A stretch of 42,985 nucleotides of DNA from Pseudomonadota bacterium (lineage in GTDB: Bacteria; Pseudomonadota; Gammaproteobacteria; Steroidobacterales; Steroidobacteraceae), in NCBI GenBank assembly GCA_021850555.1, contig JAJZLX010000155.1:1-42985 (forward strand), read 5' to 3'. The translations under genes and the position numbers were made by a program. The number at the start of each line of letters is the position of its first letter. Positions within the stretch are counted from its first letter, which is position 1. This document shows positions 17,047 to 25,243 of the stretch, piece by piece. The notes below the pieces were generated by a model. The model did not search any database. It worked only from the letters and a program-made list of their open reading frames with translations, and had not been told where the DNA came from.

Positions 17047-18093
17047 TCACAGGGTGACGGGCAGCCGCACTGTGGCATCGAGATCGGGCGTGTCACGAGT
17101 GACTCCGATGCCGATGGTCACATTGAGCAGCGTCCTCGGGTTGACCTGGTAGGTGACCCCGAAACGCAGGGTGCCGAGCTGAAGTGTGCCGACCCGCGTC
17201 AGGGCGCGGCCCGGGGCAGGGGTGGTCTGGGTGGTCTGATCGACCACGCTTTGCTGATAGCCGACGCTGAAAGAGGCGCGCTGGTTGAGGGAAAGCCCCA
17301 TACCGATCGTGAGGTCGAGGATTCCACCGGGGTGGATGTAGCCGTAACCATGGCCTACGTTTCGCCCGAAGCTGTAGGTATAGGCGACACCGCCGAAGAA
17401 TACGGCAGGATCGGACGGAAGCAGAAATGTGAGGCCCGGCTGCACCGCATAGAAGCCCGAGCCGGTCGCGAGGCGCGTCTGCAGTCCGGAGTTCGGACTG
17501 ATGGGCTCCTGGAAGACATTGGTGCCGGTGCGTGACTTCAAGCGCAGAGAGCCGATCCACACGGTGTTGTTGCCACGGAATTGATTGAGCTGTGCACGCA
17601 GGCCGACTTCGACGTCGCCTATGCCGTTGCCGGAGGCGTCAAAGAAGGAGTTGGTGACCGAGGCCGTCGCGAGCGGCCGGGTCTCGGTGGTTGTGTTCTC
17701 GAGGACGTAGGGTACGCGCGCGTCGATTTCCAGACGCGAGAGGATGCCGTACCGGGCCGTCAGGCTGAACGTCGAGAGGTTGCTCTCGATCCTCTGGATG
17801 TCGATCAGTCCGATGGTGATCGCGGGGAGCACCGTGTAGCCGACCAGGGCGACCTGGTTGTTGGTCGAGTGCACATACTCGAGGTCGGGCTCGAGCACGA
17901 GGGTGCCGCGGGGGGTGAGGACCGTCGGCTCGGCGAAGATCTGCGCCGCAGCGGCGGGCGCTTTGGGCGCCGCCGGGGCCTTGCCGACCGGGGCTGGCGG
18001 GGGGGTGGTTTGCGCCGGTACGGCAAATGCGCTGAGCGGGCCGATGAGCGCGGCGAGAGGCGCAAGGGCGACGAGGGTGCGATAGTTGTTCAT
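17047..18093 (-). CDS. Outer-membrane beta-barrel protein, candidate exporter
   Basis: A 348-residue protein with a Sec signal (1-24), a Pro/Ala-rich linker (25-52) and about twelve amphipathic beta strands, such as GTLVLEPDLEYVH, FSLTARYGILSRLEIDARVP, TVWIGSLRLKSRTG and RASFSVGYQQS. The pattern resembles the transporter-like barrel family related to phenol-degradation MetA proteins. In the Fap pathway the barrel FapF exports the subunits, so the same role is proposed here. The Pro/Ala linker replaces the coiled-coil plug of FapF. It ends in RLPVTL and not in the usual terminal Phe, a mild oddity. It lies 37 bases after the regulator on the same strand and may be cotranscribed with it. Confidence 0.75.
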   Translation of the reverse strand: MNNYRTLVALAPLAALIGPLSAFAVPAQTTPPPAPVGKAPAAPKAPAAAAQIFAEPTVLTPRGTLVLEPDLEYVHSTNNQVALVGYTVLPAITIGLIDIQRIESNLSTFSLTARYGILSRLEIDARVPYVLENTTTETRPLATASVTNSFFDASGNGIGDVEVGLRAQLNQFRGNNTVWIGSLRLKSRTGTNVFQEPISPNSGLQTRLATGSGFYAVQPGLTFLLPSDPAVFFGGVAYTYSFGRNVGHGYGYIHPGGILDLTIGMGLSLNQRASFSVGYQQSVVDQTTQTTPAPGRALTRVGTLQLGTLRFGVTYQVNPRTLLNVTIGIGVTRDTPDLDATVRLPVTL

Positions 18094-18130
18094 TGGTGGT
18101 GCCTCTGTCGGAGTGGGCGGGGCAGTCCGC

Positions 18131-19489
18131 TCAGGACTCGCTGGTTTGCGCTCGGCGCTGGGGTGTGATGCCGAGCCGGCGCAGAATGCGATAGAGCGTG
18201 ACTCGTGAGACGCCGAGCTCGCGCGCCGCCGCTGCGATGTTCTGGCCGCTGCGCCCGAGGGCGGCTTGGATGAGCTCGCGCTCGGTGCCGGCGCGCGCGG
18301 TGGCGAGGGATCCGGTATTGTTGGTGCCGGGCTGGCCGCCGAGCTGCAGGTCGGAGACCTTGATGAGCGGACCGTCGCACATCACCATGGCGCGCTGAAC
18401 GCGGTTCAGGAGCTCACGGACGTTGCCGGGCCAGGAGTACTGCTGAATGGCGGTGAGCGCCTGGCGGGAGAAGCCGCGCACGCCGGGGGCGCGGCCGTTT
18501 GCGATGTGATGGAAGAAGTGCTCAGCGAGCAGTACGCTGTCGGCGCCTCGATCTCGCAGCGGCGGTATCTCGATGTTGAGCACGTTCAGGCGATAGAGCA
18601 GGTCTTCGCGGAACCGTCCGGCGCGGACCGCCTCGCGCAGATCCATGTGCGTTGCGGCGATGACACGCGCATCGATGCGAATCTCGCGCGTCGAGCCGAC
18701 GCGCATCACGGTCGATTCCTGCAGGAAGCGCAGCAGGCTCGCCTGCGCCGAGCGCGGCAGATCGCCGATCTCATCGAGGAAAATGGTGCCGTGGTGAGCC
18801 GCTTCGATGGAGCCGATCTGCCGTTCGTGAGCGCCGGTGAATGCGCCCCTTTCGTGGCCGAACAGCAGACTCTCGATGAGCGTTTGGGGCAGTGCGCCGC
18901 AATTGACCGGCACGAACGGCCCGTGCGAGCGGCTCGAGCCAAGGTGGACGGCGCGGGCGGCAAGCTCCTTGCCGACCCCGCTTTCCCCGGTGAGCAGCAG
19001 CGGTGCATTGGCGCGCATCACCTTCTCGAGCCTCGCGTGCAAGGCGATCATGCAGGGGCTCTGGCCGATCATTCCGTGCTGCCCGCAAGTCGGCTCGGCC
19101 GGGGCGAGCGCCGCGCGGCGCAGCACGGCCTTGCCGTAAGCGTGTCCGACGGAGTACACGAGCCGGACGTCGTCCACCGGAAGCGTATGGAAGTCGAAAA
19201 AGATCGAGGCGAGCAGGCGAGCGGTGAGGCGGTCGCGGGAGCGGTCGGGTGGCAGCACGGCGACCCACTCCATGCCGGAATCCTCGACGAGGTCTGCGAG
19301 GTCTCCCGGGGAGCACCCGAGCGCGTCGTCGAATACCGCGATGCCGACATGACAGTCGTCTGGCAGCAACGCATCGCGAATCTGCTCCGGGTGCACCGCC
19401 CGCCACAATCGCCATTGCCGGGATTCGAGCAACGGACCCAGATCAGGGATCGATTGCGTTGCTTGCAGAAGGACGACTCCCCGAGACAT
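18131..19489 (-). CDS. VpsR-like sigma-54-dependent activator
   Basis: A 452-residue bacterial enhancer-binding protein. Residues 1-125 are a degenerate receiver-type domain with FFDFHTLPVDDVRLVYSVGH, the signature of VpsR-like regulators of exopolysaccharide and biofilm genes. The AAA+ core has Walker A GESGVGKE (168-175), an intact GAFTGA (215-220) for sigma-54 contact and Walker B TIFLDE (236-241). A Fis-type helix-turn-helix is at the end (NIAAAARELGVSRVTLYRIL). It should activate the sigma-54 promoter at 13457. VpsR binds c-di-GMP; whether this one does is unknown, though two diguanylate cyclases are encoded 4.4 kb downstream. Confidence 0.93.
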   Translation of the reverse strand: MSRGVVLLQATQSIPDLGPLLESRQWRLWRAVHPEQIRDALLPDDCHVGIAVFDDALGCSPGDLADLVEDSGMEWVAVLPPDRSRDRLTARLLASIFFDFHTLPVDDVRLVYSVGHAYGKAVLRRAALAPAEPTCGQHGMIGQSPCMIALHARLEKVMRANAPLLLTGESGVGKELAARAVHLGSSRSHGPFVPVNCGALPQTLIESLLFGHERGAFTGAHERQIGSIEAAHHGTIFLDEIGDLPRSAQASLLRFLQESTVMRVGSTREIRIDARVIAATHMDLREAVRAGRFREDLLYRLNVLNIEIPPLRDRGADSVLLAEHFFHHIANGRAPGVRGFSRQALTAIQQYSWPGNVRELLNRVQRAMVMCDGPLIKVSDLQLGGQPGTNNTGSLATARAGTERELIQAALGRSGQNIAAAARELGVSRVTLYRILRRLGITPQRRAQTSES

Positions 19490-19953
19490 CCCAGACTTCT
19501 TGATGTTGCCAAGCGACGACGGAAGTCAATATAAAGCAGCAGCGCCGGCGCGCAGTTCGGGAATGTACGTAGCGGCGCGGCTGACGGAGGATCCGACCGC
19601 CGGGCTTCTGGTTGGGAGCGGGGAGTGCACGTCGGCGCGGGGTTGTCCCGTGTTGAAGCTCAGGCTTGCCTCGAGCGCTCAGTCCGTCACCGGATGAATC
19701 GAAGGATCCGTGTGAGTGGCATCGAGCATCCGATTCCAATTGCCCCGGCCTGCCGATCGGTCCGGTAACGCCGGTCGTCAAGCGGCGGGGCCGGAACGGC
19801 CATCCAAGGCGGTCGACCGCGATTGAACGCCGCTCGAGCGGTTCCCGTCCCCGCGACGAGGCGAGCGGAATGCTCGCCCAAGCGCGTGTCCCGCGCGTCG
19901 AATCAGCGCAAACTTGGCCGTTCTTGCCCGAGTCTTTCGCGTGGAGGATTGCA
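19490..19953. other. No recognisable gene; divergent promoter region
   Basis: About 464 bases between the divergent sigma-54 activator and Asp-box protein genes. An AT-rich GTCAATATAAAGC near 19527 may be promoter material. A frame runs upstream of the Asp-box start without a signal or motif. Confidence 0.45.
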
Positions 19954-22900
19954 ATGCGTCCCATTCCGGCCTTGGCGGCTTCGATGCTGCTCAGCATCCC
20001 ATTGATGGCTAGCGCGGCCACGGCCGCGCATCCGGCAAAGCCGAAGCGGCACGGCCCGTTCCATGCGCTGAAATTCCGTGAGCTGGGACCGGCGGTGGCC
20101 GGCGGACGCGTCACCAGCGTCCTCGGTGTGCCCGGTGATGCCGCCCTTTACTACGTGGGCAGCGCCGGGGGCGGGGTGTGGAAGACTCAGGATGGGGGAA
20201 TGAGCTGGAAGGCGATCTTCACCCACGAGCCCACGCAATCGATCGGCTCGCTCGCCCTGGCCGGTGGCAACCCGAACTGGCTGTGGGTGGGCACCGGCGA
20301 GGCCAACCCGCGCAACGACGTCCTCGACGGGGATGGTGTGTACTTTACGCCCGACGGGGGCAAGACCTGGGTGGACAAGGGCCTGCATCGGGCCGGCCAG
20401 ATCGCAGCCATCGCAGTCGATCCCGAGGACACCCATACGGTGTTCGTGTGCGCCGAAGGCGACCTTTGGAAGCGCGGCCCCGAGCGGGGGGTCTACATGA
20501 GCCGCGACGACGGCGCGCACTGGCGGCGGGTCCTTTATCTCAACGACCACACCGGCTGCAGCACCATCGCCTTCGAGCCGGGTAACCCCAAGGTGTTGAT
20601 CGCCGGCATGTGGCCGCTGCAGCGGCGACCGTGGATGCTCACGAGCGGCGGCAAGAGCGGTGGCCTGTATCGGTCGACCGACGGCGGCGTGCACTGGAAG
20701 AAGCTCACGCATGGGCTGCCGGGCGGGGACATCGGCCGCAGCGCCGTCGCTTTCGCGCCGAGCCGACCTCAGACGGTGTACGCCGTGCTGCAGGCGAAGG
20801 GCGGAGTGTTGTGGGTCTCGCACGATCTGGGCAGCCACTGGAGCAAGGTGAGCGACAACCACAATGGGGACGTGCGCCCGTTCTATTTCACTCAGCTCGC
20901 CGTCATGCCGAACAACCCGCGCAGGCTGTTCCTTTTGTCGATGAAATTGATGGAGAGCAAGGACGGAGGCAGGCACGTGTTCTACGCCGACAAAGGCGTG
21001 CATGTCGATCACCACGCCATCTGGATCGACCCGCGCAACCCCGACCGCATCATCCAGGGCAACGACGGCGGCGTGTATCTGTCGCTCGATGCAGGCAAGC
21101 ATTGGCGTTACCTCGACAACCTGCCGATCGAGCAGTTCTATCAGGTGGCGACCAGCGCCACGAGCCATCCCTGGCCGTATCTGGTGTGCGGCGGCCTGCA
21201 GGACAACAACGCGTGGTGCGGCGCGAGCAGCGACTACGATCGCGGCGGCCTCACCGGCGCGCAGGACTGGTTCTACGTCTCCGGCGGAGACGGGCAATAC
21301 GTGGTTCCGGCCCCGAGCGATGCGGCGATGATCTATGCCACCACCGACGATGGCTACGCCACGGTGCTCAACCGCGCCACCGGCTTCAGGCGCGGCATCA
21401 ACCCCTATCAGCGCGATGAGCTGGCCGGCCTGCTGCTCTCGGGCAAGCCGCCGTACGCGCAGAAATACCGATTCGACTGGACGACCCCGGTGGCGGTCTC
21501 CCCGACCAATCCCGAGGACGTGTACATCGCCGCGGATGTCGTGTTCCACAGCACGGACGGCGGCAAGCATTGGAGCATCATCAGCCCGGATTTGACGCGC
21601 AACGTCAAATCCAAGCAGCAGCCGAGCGGCGGACCCATCGATCGGGACATGAGCGGGGCGGAGACCTACGACACCATCCAATCGCTCGCTCTGGCGCCGA
21701 CCGATCCCCATGTGATCTGGGTCGGGACCGACGATGGCTGGGTTTGGGTGAGCCGCGACGGCGGCAGGCACTGGAGCAAGGTGACACCCAAGGGCGCTCC
21801 GCAGTGGGCCCGCGTGTATCACGTCGAGCCTTCGCCGTTTGCCGCCGGCACCGCCTACGCGGCGTTCGACGGTCACGAGCTCGGCAACGACGCGCCATAC
21901 GTGTATCGCACCACCGATTACGGCAAGCATTGGACGCGCATCACCAACGGCCTGCCGCAGAGCAGCGTCGAGGTGGTGGCGGAGGATCCGAACCGCGCCG
22001 GGCTGCTGTTCGCCGGCACGATCTCCGCGGGAGTGTACGTCTCGTTCGATGACGGCGCGCACTGGCAGGCCCTGCACGCGAATTTGCCGCGCGGCCTCTC
22101 GGTGTGGGATCTCACCTTCGCCCCGGATCATCGCGGCCTGCTGCTCGCCACGCACGGCCGCGGCATCTGGGTGCTCGACAATCTGCGGCCTCTGGAGCAG
22201 TACGGGGCGGCGGCGCGCTCGCCGTTTCACGTATTCAGCGCCTCTGCGGGCGTGCTGCTCTACACGCGCCATGCCAACGGCCTCGGCCCGAGCGCCTTCC
22301 TCGCGCCGAATGCGCCGCTCGGGGCGGTGATCAGCTACCGTCTGGCGAGGCCGATCAGGCCGACCGCGGCCGAGAAGGCCGCGCACCACGGGCCGGTGCG
22401 CATCGAGATCCGCGATGCCGCCGGCACGCGGGTCGCGACACTGCACGCCCCGGGCAAGGCCGGAATCGACGAAGTGGTGTGGAATCTTTCCTACGATCCG
22501 CCGGCGAGACTCGATCCACCGCTTGGCAAGTCGGGACCTCATGCGCGAGGGAGTGGCCCGTCGGTCGTGCCCGGCACCTACACCGCTACGGTGCGCGCGG
22601 GACAATACGAGCAGAAGGTGTCGTTGCAGGTTCAACCCGATCCTCGCTACCCGGTGCCGCCGGCAACGTATCGCGCCGATACCGAGGCGGGTCTTGCCGC
22701 GCGCAGCGAGCTCTCGGCGGTCAACCGCCTGCTCGATCACCTCGCCGCGATGCGCAAGGCACTTGGCGCGGTGCTCGCCCGGGGCCGCGGCGATGCCGCC
22801 TGGTCGAGGCGGCACGCGGCGCTGATCAAGCAGGGCGAGACGCTCGAGAAGCAGCTTGCCGGCTACCAGGACGCGTTGTGGAATCCGCACACCCAACATC

Positions 22901-23190
22901 TGGCCGAGGAGGATTTCCTGCGGCACTTCTCGCATCTGCATCGGCGTGTCGAGACTCTCTACGAGATGGCTGCCGGCCTTTGGGGCGAGAGGCCGCGCGC
23001 GCAGCTCGAGGCGCTCATCGGCGCCGATCGCGCGCAGATCAAGCGGCTGTTGGCGCGCTATGACGGACAGGTGCTGAGCCGGGTGAAAGCCTGGAACAGC
23101 GCCGCCTATGCCGCCGGTGTCAGCACTCTGCCGACCGGCATGGCCGTGACGCTGCGCAGCCCGCCACCCGTGCCGCCGGCCGGCTCCTGA
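19954..23190 (+). CDS. Large exported Asp-box (BNR/VPS10-like) beta-propeller protein
   Basis: A 1078-residue protein starting at the ATG at 19954 behind GTGGAGGA. A Sec signal (MRPIPALAASMLLSIPLMAS) precedes about ten Asp-box repeats D-x-G-x-x-W, including TQDGGMSWKAIF, TPDGGKTWVDKG, STDGGVHWKKL, STDGGKHWSII and TTDYGKHWTRI. They occupy residues about 60-740 and should form one or two seven-bladed propellers, as in sortilin VPS10 or sialidases. The last 340 residues hold a beta-sandwich-like region and a helical end. Proteins of this type are often labelled glycosyl hydrolase, but no catalytic sialidase residues are seen, so a binding role is equally likely. Confidence 0.88.
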   Translation: MRPIPALAASMLLSIPLMASAATAAHPAKPKRHGPFHALKFRELGPAVAGGRVTSVLGVPGDAALYYVGSAGGGVWKTQDGGMSWKAIFTHEPTQSIGSLALAGGNPNWLWVGTGEANPRNDVLDGDGVYFTPDGGKTWVDKGLHRAGQIAAIAVDPEDTHTVFVCAEGDLWKRGPERGVYMSRDDGAHWRRVLYLNDHTGCSTIAFEPGNPKVLIAGMWPLQRRPWMLTSGGKSGGLYRSTDGGVHWKKLTHGLPGGDIGRSAVAFAPSRPQTVYAVLQAKGGVLWVSHDLGSHWSKVSDNHNGDVRPFYFTQLAVMPNNPRRLFLLSMKLMESKDGGRHVFYADKGVHVDHHAIWIDPRNPDRIIQGNDGGVYLSLDAGKHWRYLDNLPIEQFYQVATSATSHPWPYLVCGGLQDNNAWCGASSDYDRGGLTGAQDWFYVSGGDGQYVVPAPSDAAMIYATTDDGYATVLNRATGFRRGINPYQRDELAGLLLSGKPPYAQKYRFDWTTPVAVSPTNPEDVYIAADVVFHSTDGGKHWSIISPDLTRNVKSKQQPSGGPIDRDMSGAETYDTIQSLALAPTDPHVIWVGTDDGWVWVSRDGGRHWSKVTPKGAPQWARVYHVEPSPFAAGTAYAAFDGHELGNDAPYVYRTTDYGKHWTRITNGLPQSSVEVVAEDPNRAGLLFAGTISAGVYVSFDDGAHWQALHANLPRGLSVWDLTFAPDHRGLLLATHGRGIWVLDNLRPLEQYGAAARSPFHVFSASAGVLLYTRHANGLGPSAFLAPNAPLGAVISYRLARPIRPTAAEKAAHHGPVRIEIRDAAGTRVATLHAPGKAGIDEVVWNLSYDPPARLDPPLGKSGPHARGSGPSVVPGTYTATVRAGQYEQKVSLQVQPDPRYPVPPATYRADTEAGLAARSELSAVNRLLDHLAAMRKALGAVLARGRGDAAWSRRHAALIKQGETLEKQLAGYQDALWNPHTQHLAEEDFLRHFSHLHRRVETLYEMAAGLWGERPRAQLEALIGADRAQIKRLLARYDGQVLSRVKAWNSAAYAAGVSTLPTGMAVTLRSPPPVPPAGS

Positions 23191-23251
23191 GCCGGCCGCG
23201 CGGGGAGGGGAAGGGGGCGGGCCGCTTGCCCTCTGCGGCTGTCGCCTACCC

Positions 23252-23266
23252 GCGTCACGGTGACGC
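23252..23266. repeat. Perfect 7-1-7 palindrome upstream of the CHRD gene
   Basis: GCGTCAC-G-GTGACGC, 56 bases before the ATG at 23323. It may be a regulator site or part of a terminator for the preceding gene. Confidence 0.6.
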
Positions 23267-23322
23267 CCCGGCCGCGCGGTGATAGGGTGAGGACACTGTC
23301 CACCGACGGGAGTGCACGGAGC

Positions 23323-23766
23323 ATGAGTTCTTCCCTCAGGCGCGCCGCGGCTGGAGCGTCCCTCAGGCGCATGGCGTTTGGAGCACTGCTCGCCGGCAGC
23401 GTGGGCGTGGCAAACTCCACAACGGTTCACGTGGTGCTCGCCGGCAGGCACGAGGTGCCGCCGGTCGCGACGGCGGCACATGGCACCGCCATGATCACAG
23501 TGGATGGCGAGGGCCGGGTGAGCGGCAGGGTCCTCACCCACGGGGTCAAGGCCACCATGGTGCACATCTGCGAGGGGGGAGCGGCGCAGGCGAACGGGCC
23601 GATTCTCATCTGGCTGAAACAGCGCGCTCCCGGGCTATGGGTGGTACCGCCGCAGACGAGGCTCACCCCCCTGCAGCACAGGCGCCTCCTGGCGGGCGGC
23701 CTGCATGTCAATGTCCACAGTGCTCGTCATCCGGCCGGGGAGATCCGCGGCCAGCTTCTGCCCTGA
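23323..23766 (+). CDS. CHRD-domain exported protein
   Basis: A 147-residue protein with a basic N-terminus and hydrophobic signal (MAFGALLAGSVGVANS) followed by a single CHRD domain. Family marks are the FTVVLAGRHEVPPV-type opening (here VHVVLAGRHEVPPVATAAHG), the middle TMVHICEGGAAQANGPILIWL, and the closing LHVNVHSARHPAGEIRGQLLP. CHRD domains occur in chordin and in many bacterial exported proteins whose function is unknown. The ATG at 23323 was preferred to an upstream in-frame ATG because of the signal peptide and the ACGGGAG upstream. Confidence 0.88.
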   Translation: MSSSLRRAAAGASLRRMAFGALLAGSVGVANSTTVHVVLAGRHEVPPVATAAHGTAMITVDGEGRVSGRVLTHGVKATMVHICEGGAAQANGPILIWLKQRAPGLWVVPPQTRLTPLQHRRLLAGGLHVNVHSARHPAGEIRGQLLP

Positions 23767-23872
23767 GCGGCGCGGCCCGCGCCGACGCCCCGGCTCGCGC
23801 CGGCGGCGCAAAAGCGGCAGACCTTGCATCCGGTCACAGCGGCCGACGGGCTGAGGGTCGTATCGTTGCAGC

Positions 23873-25105
23873 ATGATTGCGTCACGGCGGAGTCTCGAGG
23901 CGTTACCGGACTCGCACTACGCGGCGGAGCTGCTCAAGCAGCCCGAGCGCACGCGTTTCTCGACTCCGGTCGAAGCCGAATACCGGCGCAGCACCCTGCG
24001 CGAGAACCGCACGCTGGTACGCCTGGCGTGCACCCTCGCATTGGTGCTGTTGGGGCTGCACGCTGGGGAGGTGATCGCCGGCTCGGGCTCCTTCGGCTCG
24101 CTTTTCCTGTTCCCCGTGGTGCTCATGAGCTCTGCCGTGCTGACCTGGCTCGCCTGGAGCCGAGGGTTCGAGCGCCACTACCTGCCCTGGGCCGAAGTGC
24201 TGGTGCCGATTCGAAACTGTCTGCTTGCCGTACAGGCGATCCATATCGCTGCGGCGGGGGGGATCGAGAACCTGATGCTGCTGCCGATGCTGCTGATCGG
24301 CCCATTCTATTTTCTCGGACTTCATTACCGCACCGCGCTGGCCACCGCTGTGCTCACCCTGGCGAGCATGGCCGGGGCGGTCGTGGTGTTTCATCTGCCG
24401 CCGGCGGTGGCGATGCGCGGCGGTGTGCTGCTCATCGTCTCGGCGGTCACCTTGGGCTTCGCGGCCTGGCAGGTCGAGAAGCGCTCCCGGCGCTCGTTTC
24501 TCGAGACCCGCATCGTGGCCGAGCTCGCCCAGCAAGATGCGCTCACCTGGACCAAGAACCGGCGAGTGTTCGACGAGTATCTGCCGCGGCTCTGGCGGCA
24601 GGCCGCGAGCGATGCCCGCTCGCTTGCGCTCCTGGTGATCGATGTCGATCACTTCAAGGCGTACAACGACCGCTACGGACACCAGGCCGGAGATGTCGTG
24701 CTGCGCCAGGTGGCCCTCGCCATCCAGCGTCAGGTGCGCAGGCCGCTCGATCTCGTGGCGCGCTATGGGGGCGAGGAGTTCGCGGCGATTCTCTACGATA
24801 CGGACTGTGCCGGCGCCCGGCACACGGCCGAATGCATGCGCCGGGCGGTCGAGGAGCTGGCGATCGAGCATCGGGCGTCGCTGTCAGCGGCCGTACTGAC
24901 GATCAGCGTCGGTGTCGCGGTAGTGATGCCGACGACCGCACGCAATGCCTCGGGCGCGCTGCAGATGGCGGACGAGGCGCTCTATCAGGCCAAGGCCAAG
25001 GGTCGCAATCGCGTCGAATTGATGGACGAGGGGGCGCATCAATTGCTGGCCACCGGCGTGTTCGCGAAGGAGCAATTCGCCTCGCTCAGGCGCTCGCGCG
25101 ACTGA
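23873..25105 (+). CDS. Membrane diguanylate cyclase (GGDEF)
   Basis: A 410-residue protein with about six transmembrane helices (40-220), such as LVRLACTLALVLLGLHAGEV and LMLLPMLLIGPFYFLGLHYR, then a cytoplasmic GGDEF domain (from about 240). The active-site loop is YGGEEF and the preceding strand has VIDVDHFKAYND, so it should make c-di-GMP from two GTP. An RPLD five residues before GGEEF fits the inhibitory I-site RxxD. The segment between the helices and GGDEF (QVEKRSRRSFLETRI) is a short signalling helix. The sensor ligand is unknown. It is followed by a second cyclase gene, with 138 bases between. Confidence 0.94.
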   Translation: MIASRRSLEALPDSHYAAELLKQPERTRFSTPVEAEYRRSTLRENRTLVRLACTLALVLLGLHAGEVIAGSGSFGSLFLFPVVLMSSAVLTWLAWSRGFERHYLPWAEVLVPIRNCLLAVQAIHIAAAGGIENLMLLPMLLIGPFYFLGLHYRTALATAVLTLASMAGAVVVFHLPPAVAMRGGVLLIVSAVTLGFAAWQVEKRSRRSFLETRIVAELAQQDALTWTKNRRVFDEYLPRLWRQAASDARSLALLVIDVDHFKAYNDRYGHQAGDVVLRQVALAIQRQVRRPLDLVARYGGEEFAAILYDTDCAGARHTAECMRRAVEELAIEHRASLSAAVLTISVGVAVVMPTTARNASGALQMADEALYQAKAKGRNRVELMDEGAHQLLATGVFAKEQFASLRRSRD

Positions 25106-25243
25106 ATCCGTCCCGAGTCGGACTCGGGCCGGCTTTTCGCGCGAGTCGGCTCGCCTGCTCGTGGGAGGGGGGCGGCCTCACCCGGTGCGGCCAGGGCTCA
25201 AGAGCGCGGCCGCGCACGGCCGGATACGGCAGGGATTAGCGCC

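Noticed and set aside
19954..23190. Reading the Asp-box protein as a true sialidase or glycosyl hydrolase
   Set aside because: Asp-boxes alone do not show activity; the arginine triad and nucleophile of sialidases were not visible.
19903..23565. A 1220-residue open frame on the minus strand opposite the Asp-box gene
   Set aside because: It is antisense to a gene with clear repeats and signal peptide. High GC at third positions leaves antisense frames open; the translation has no domain.
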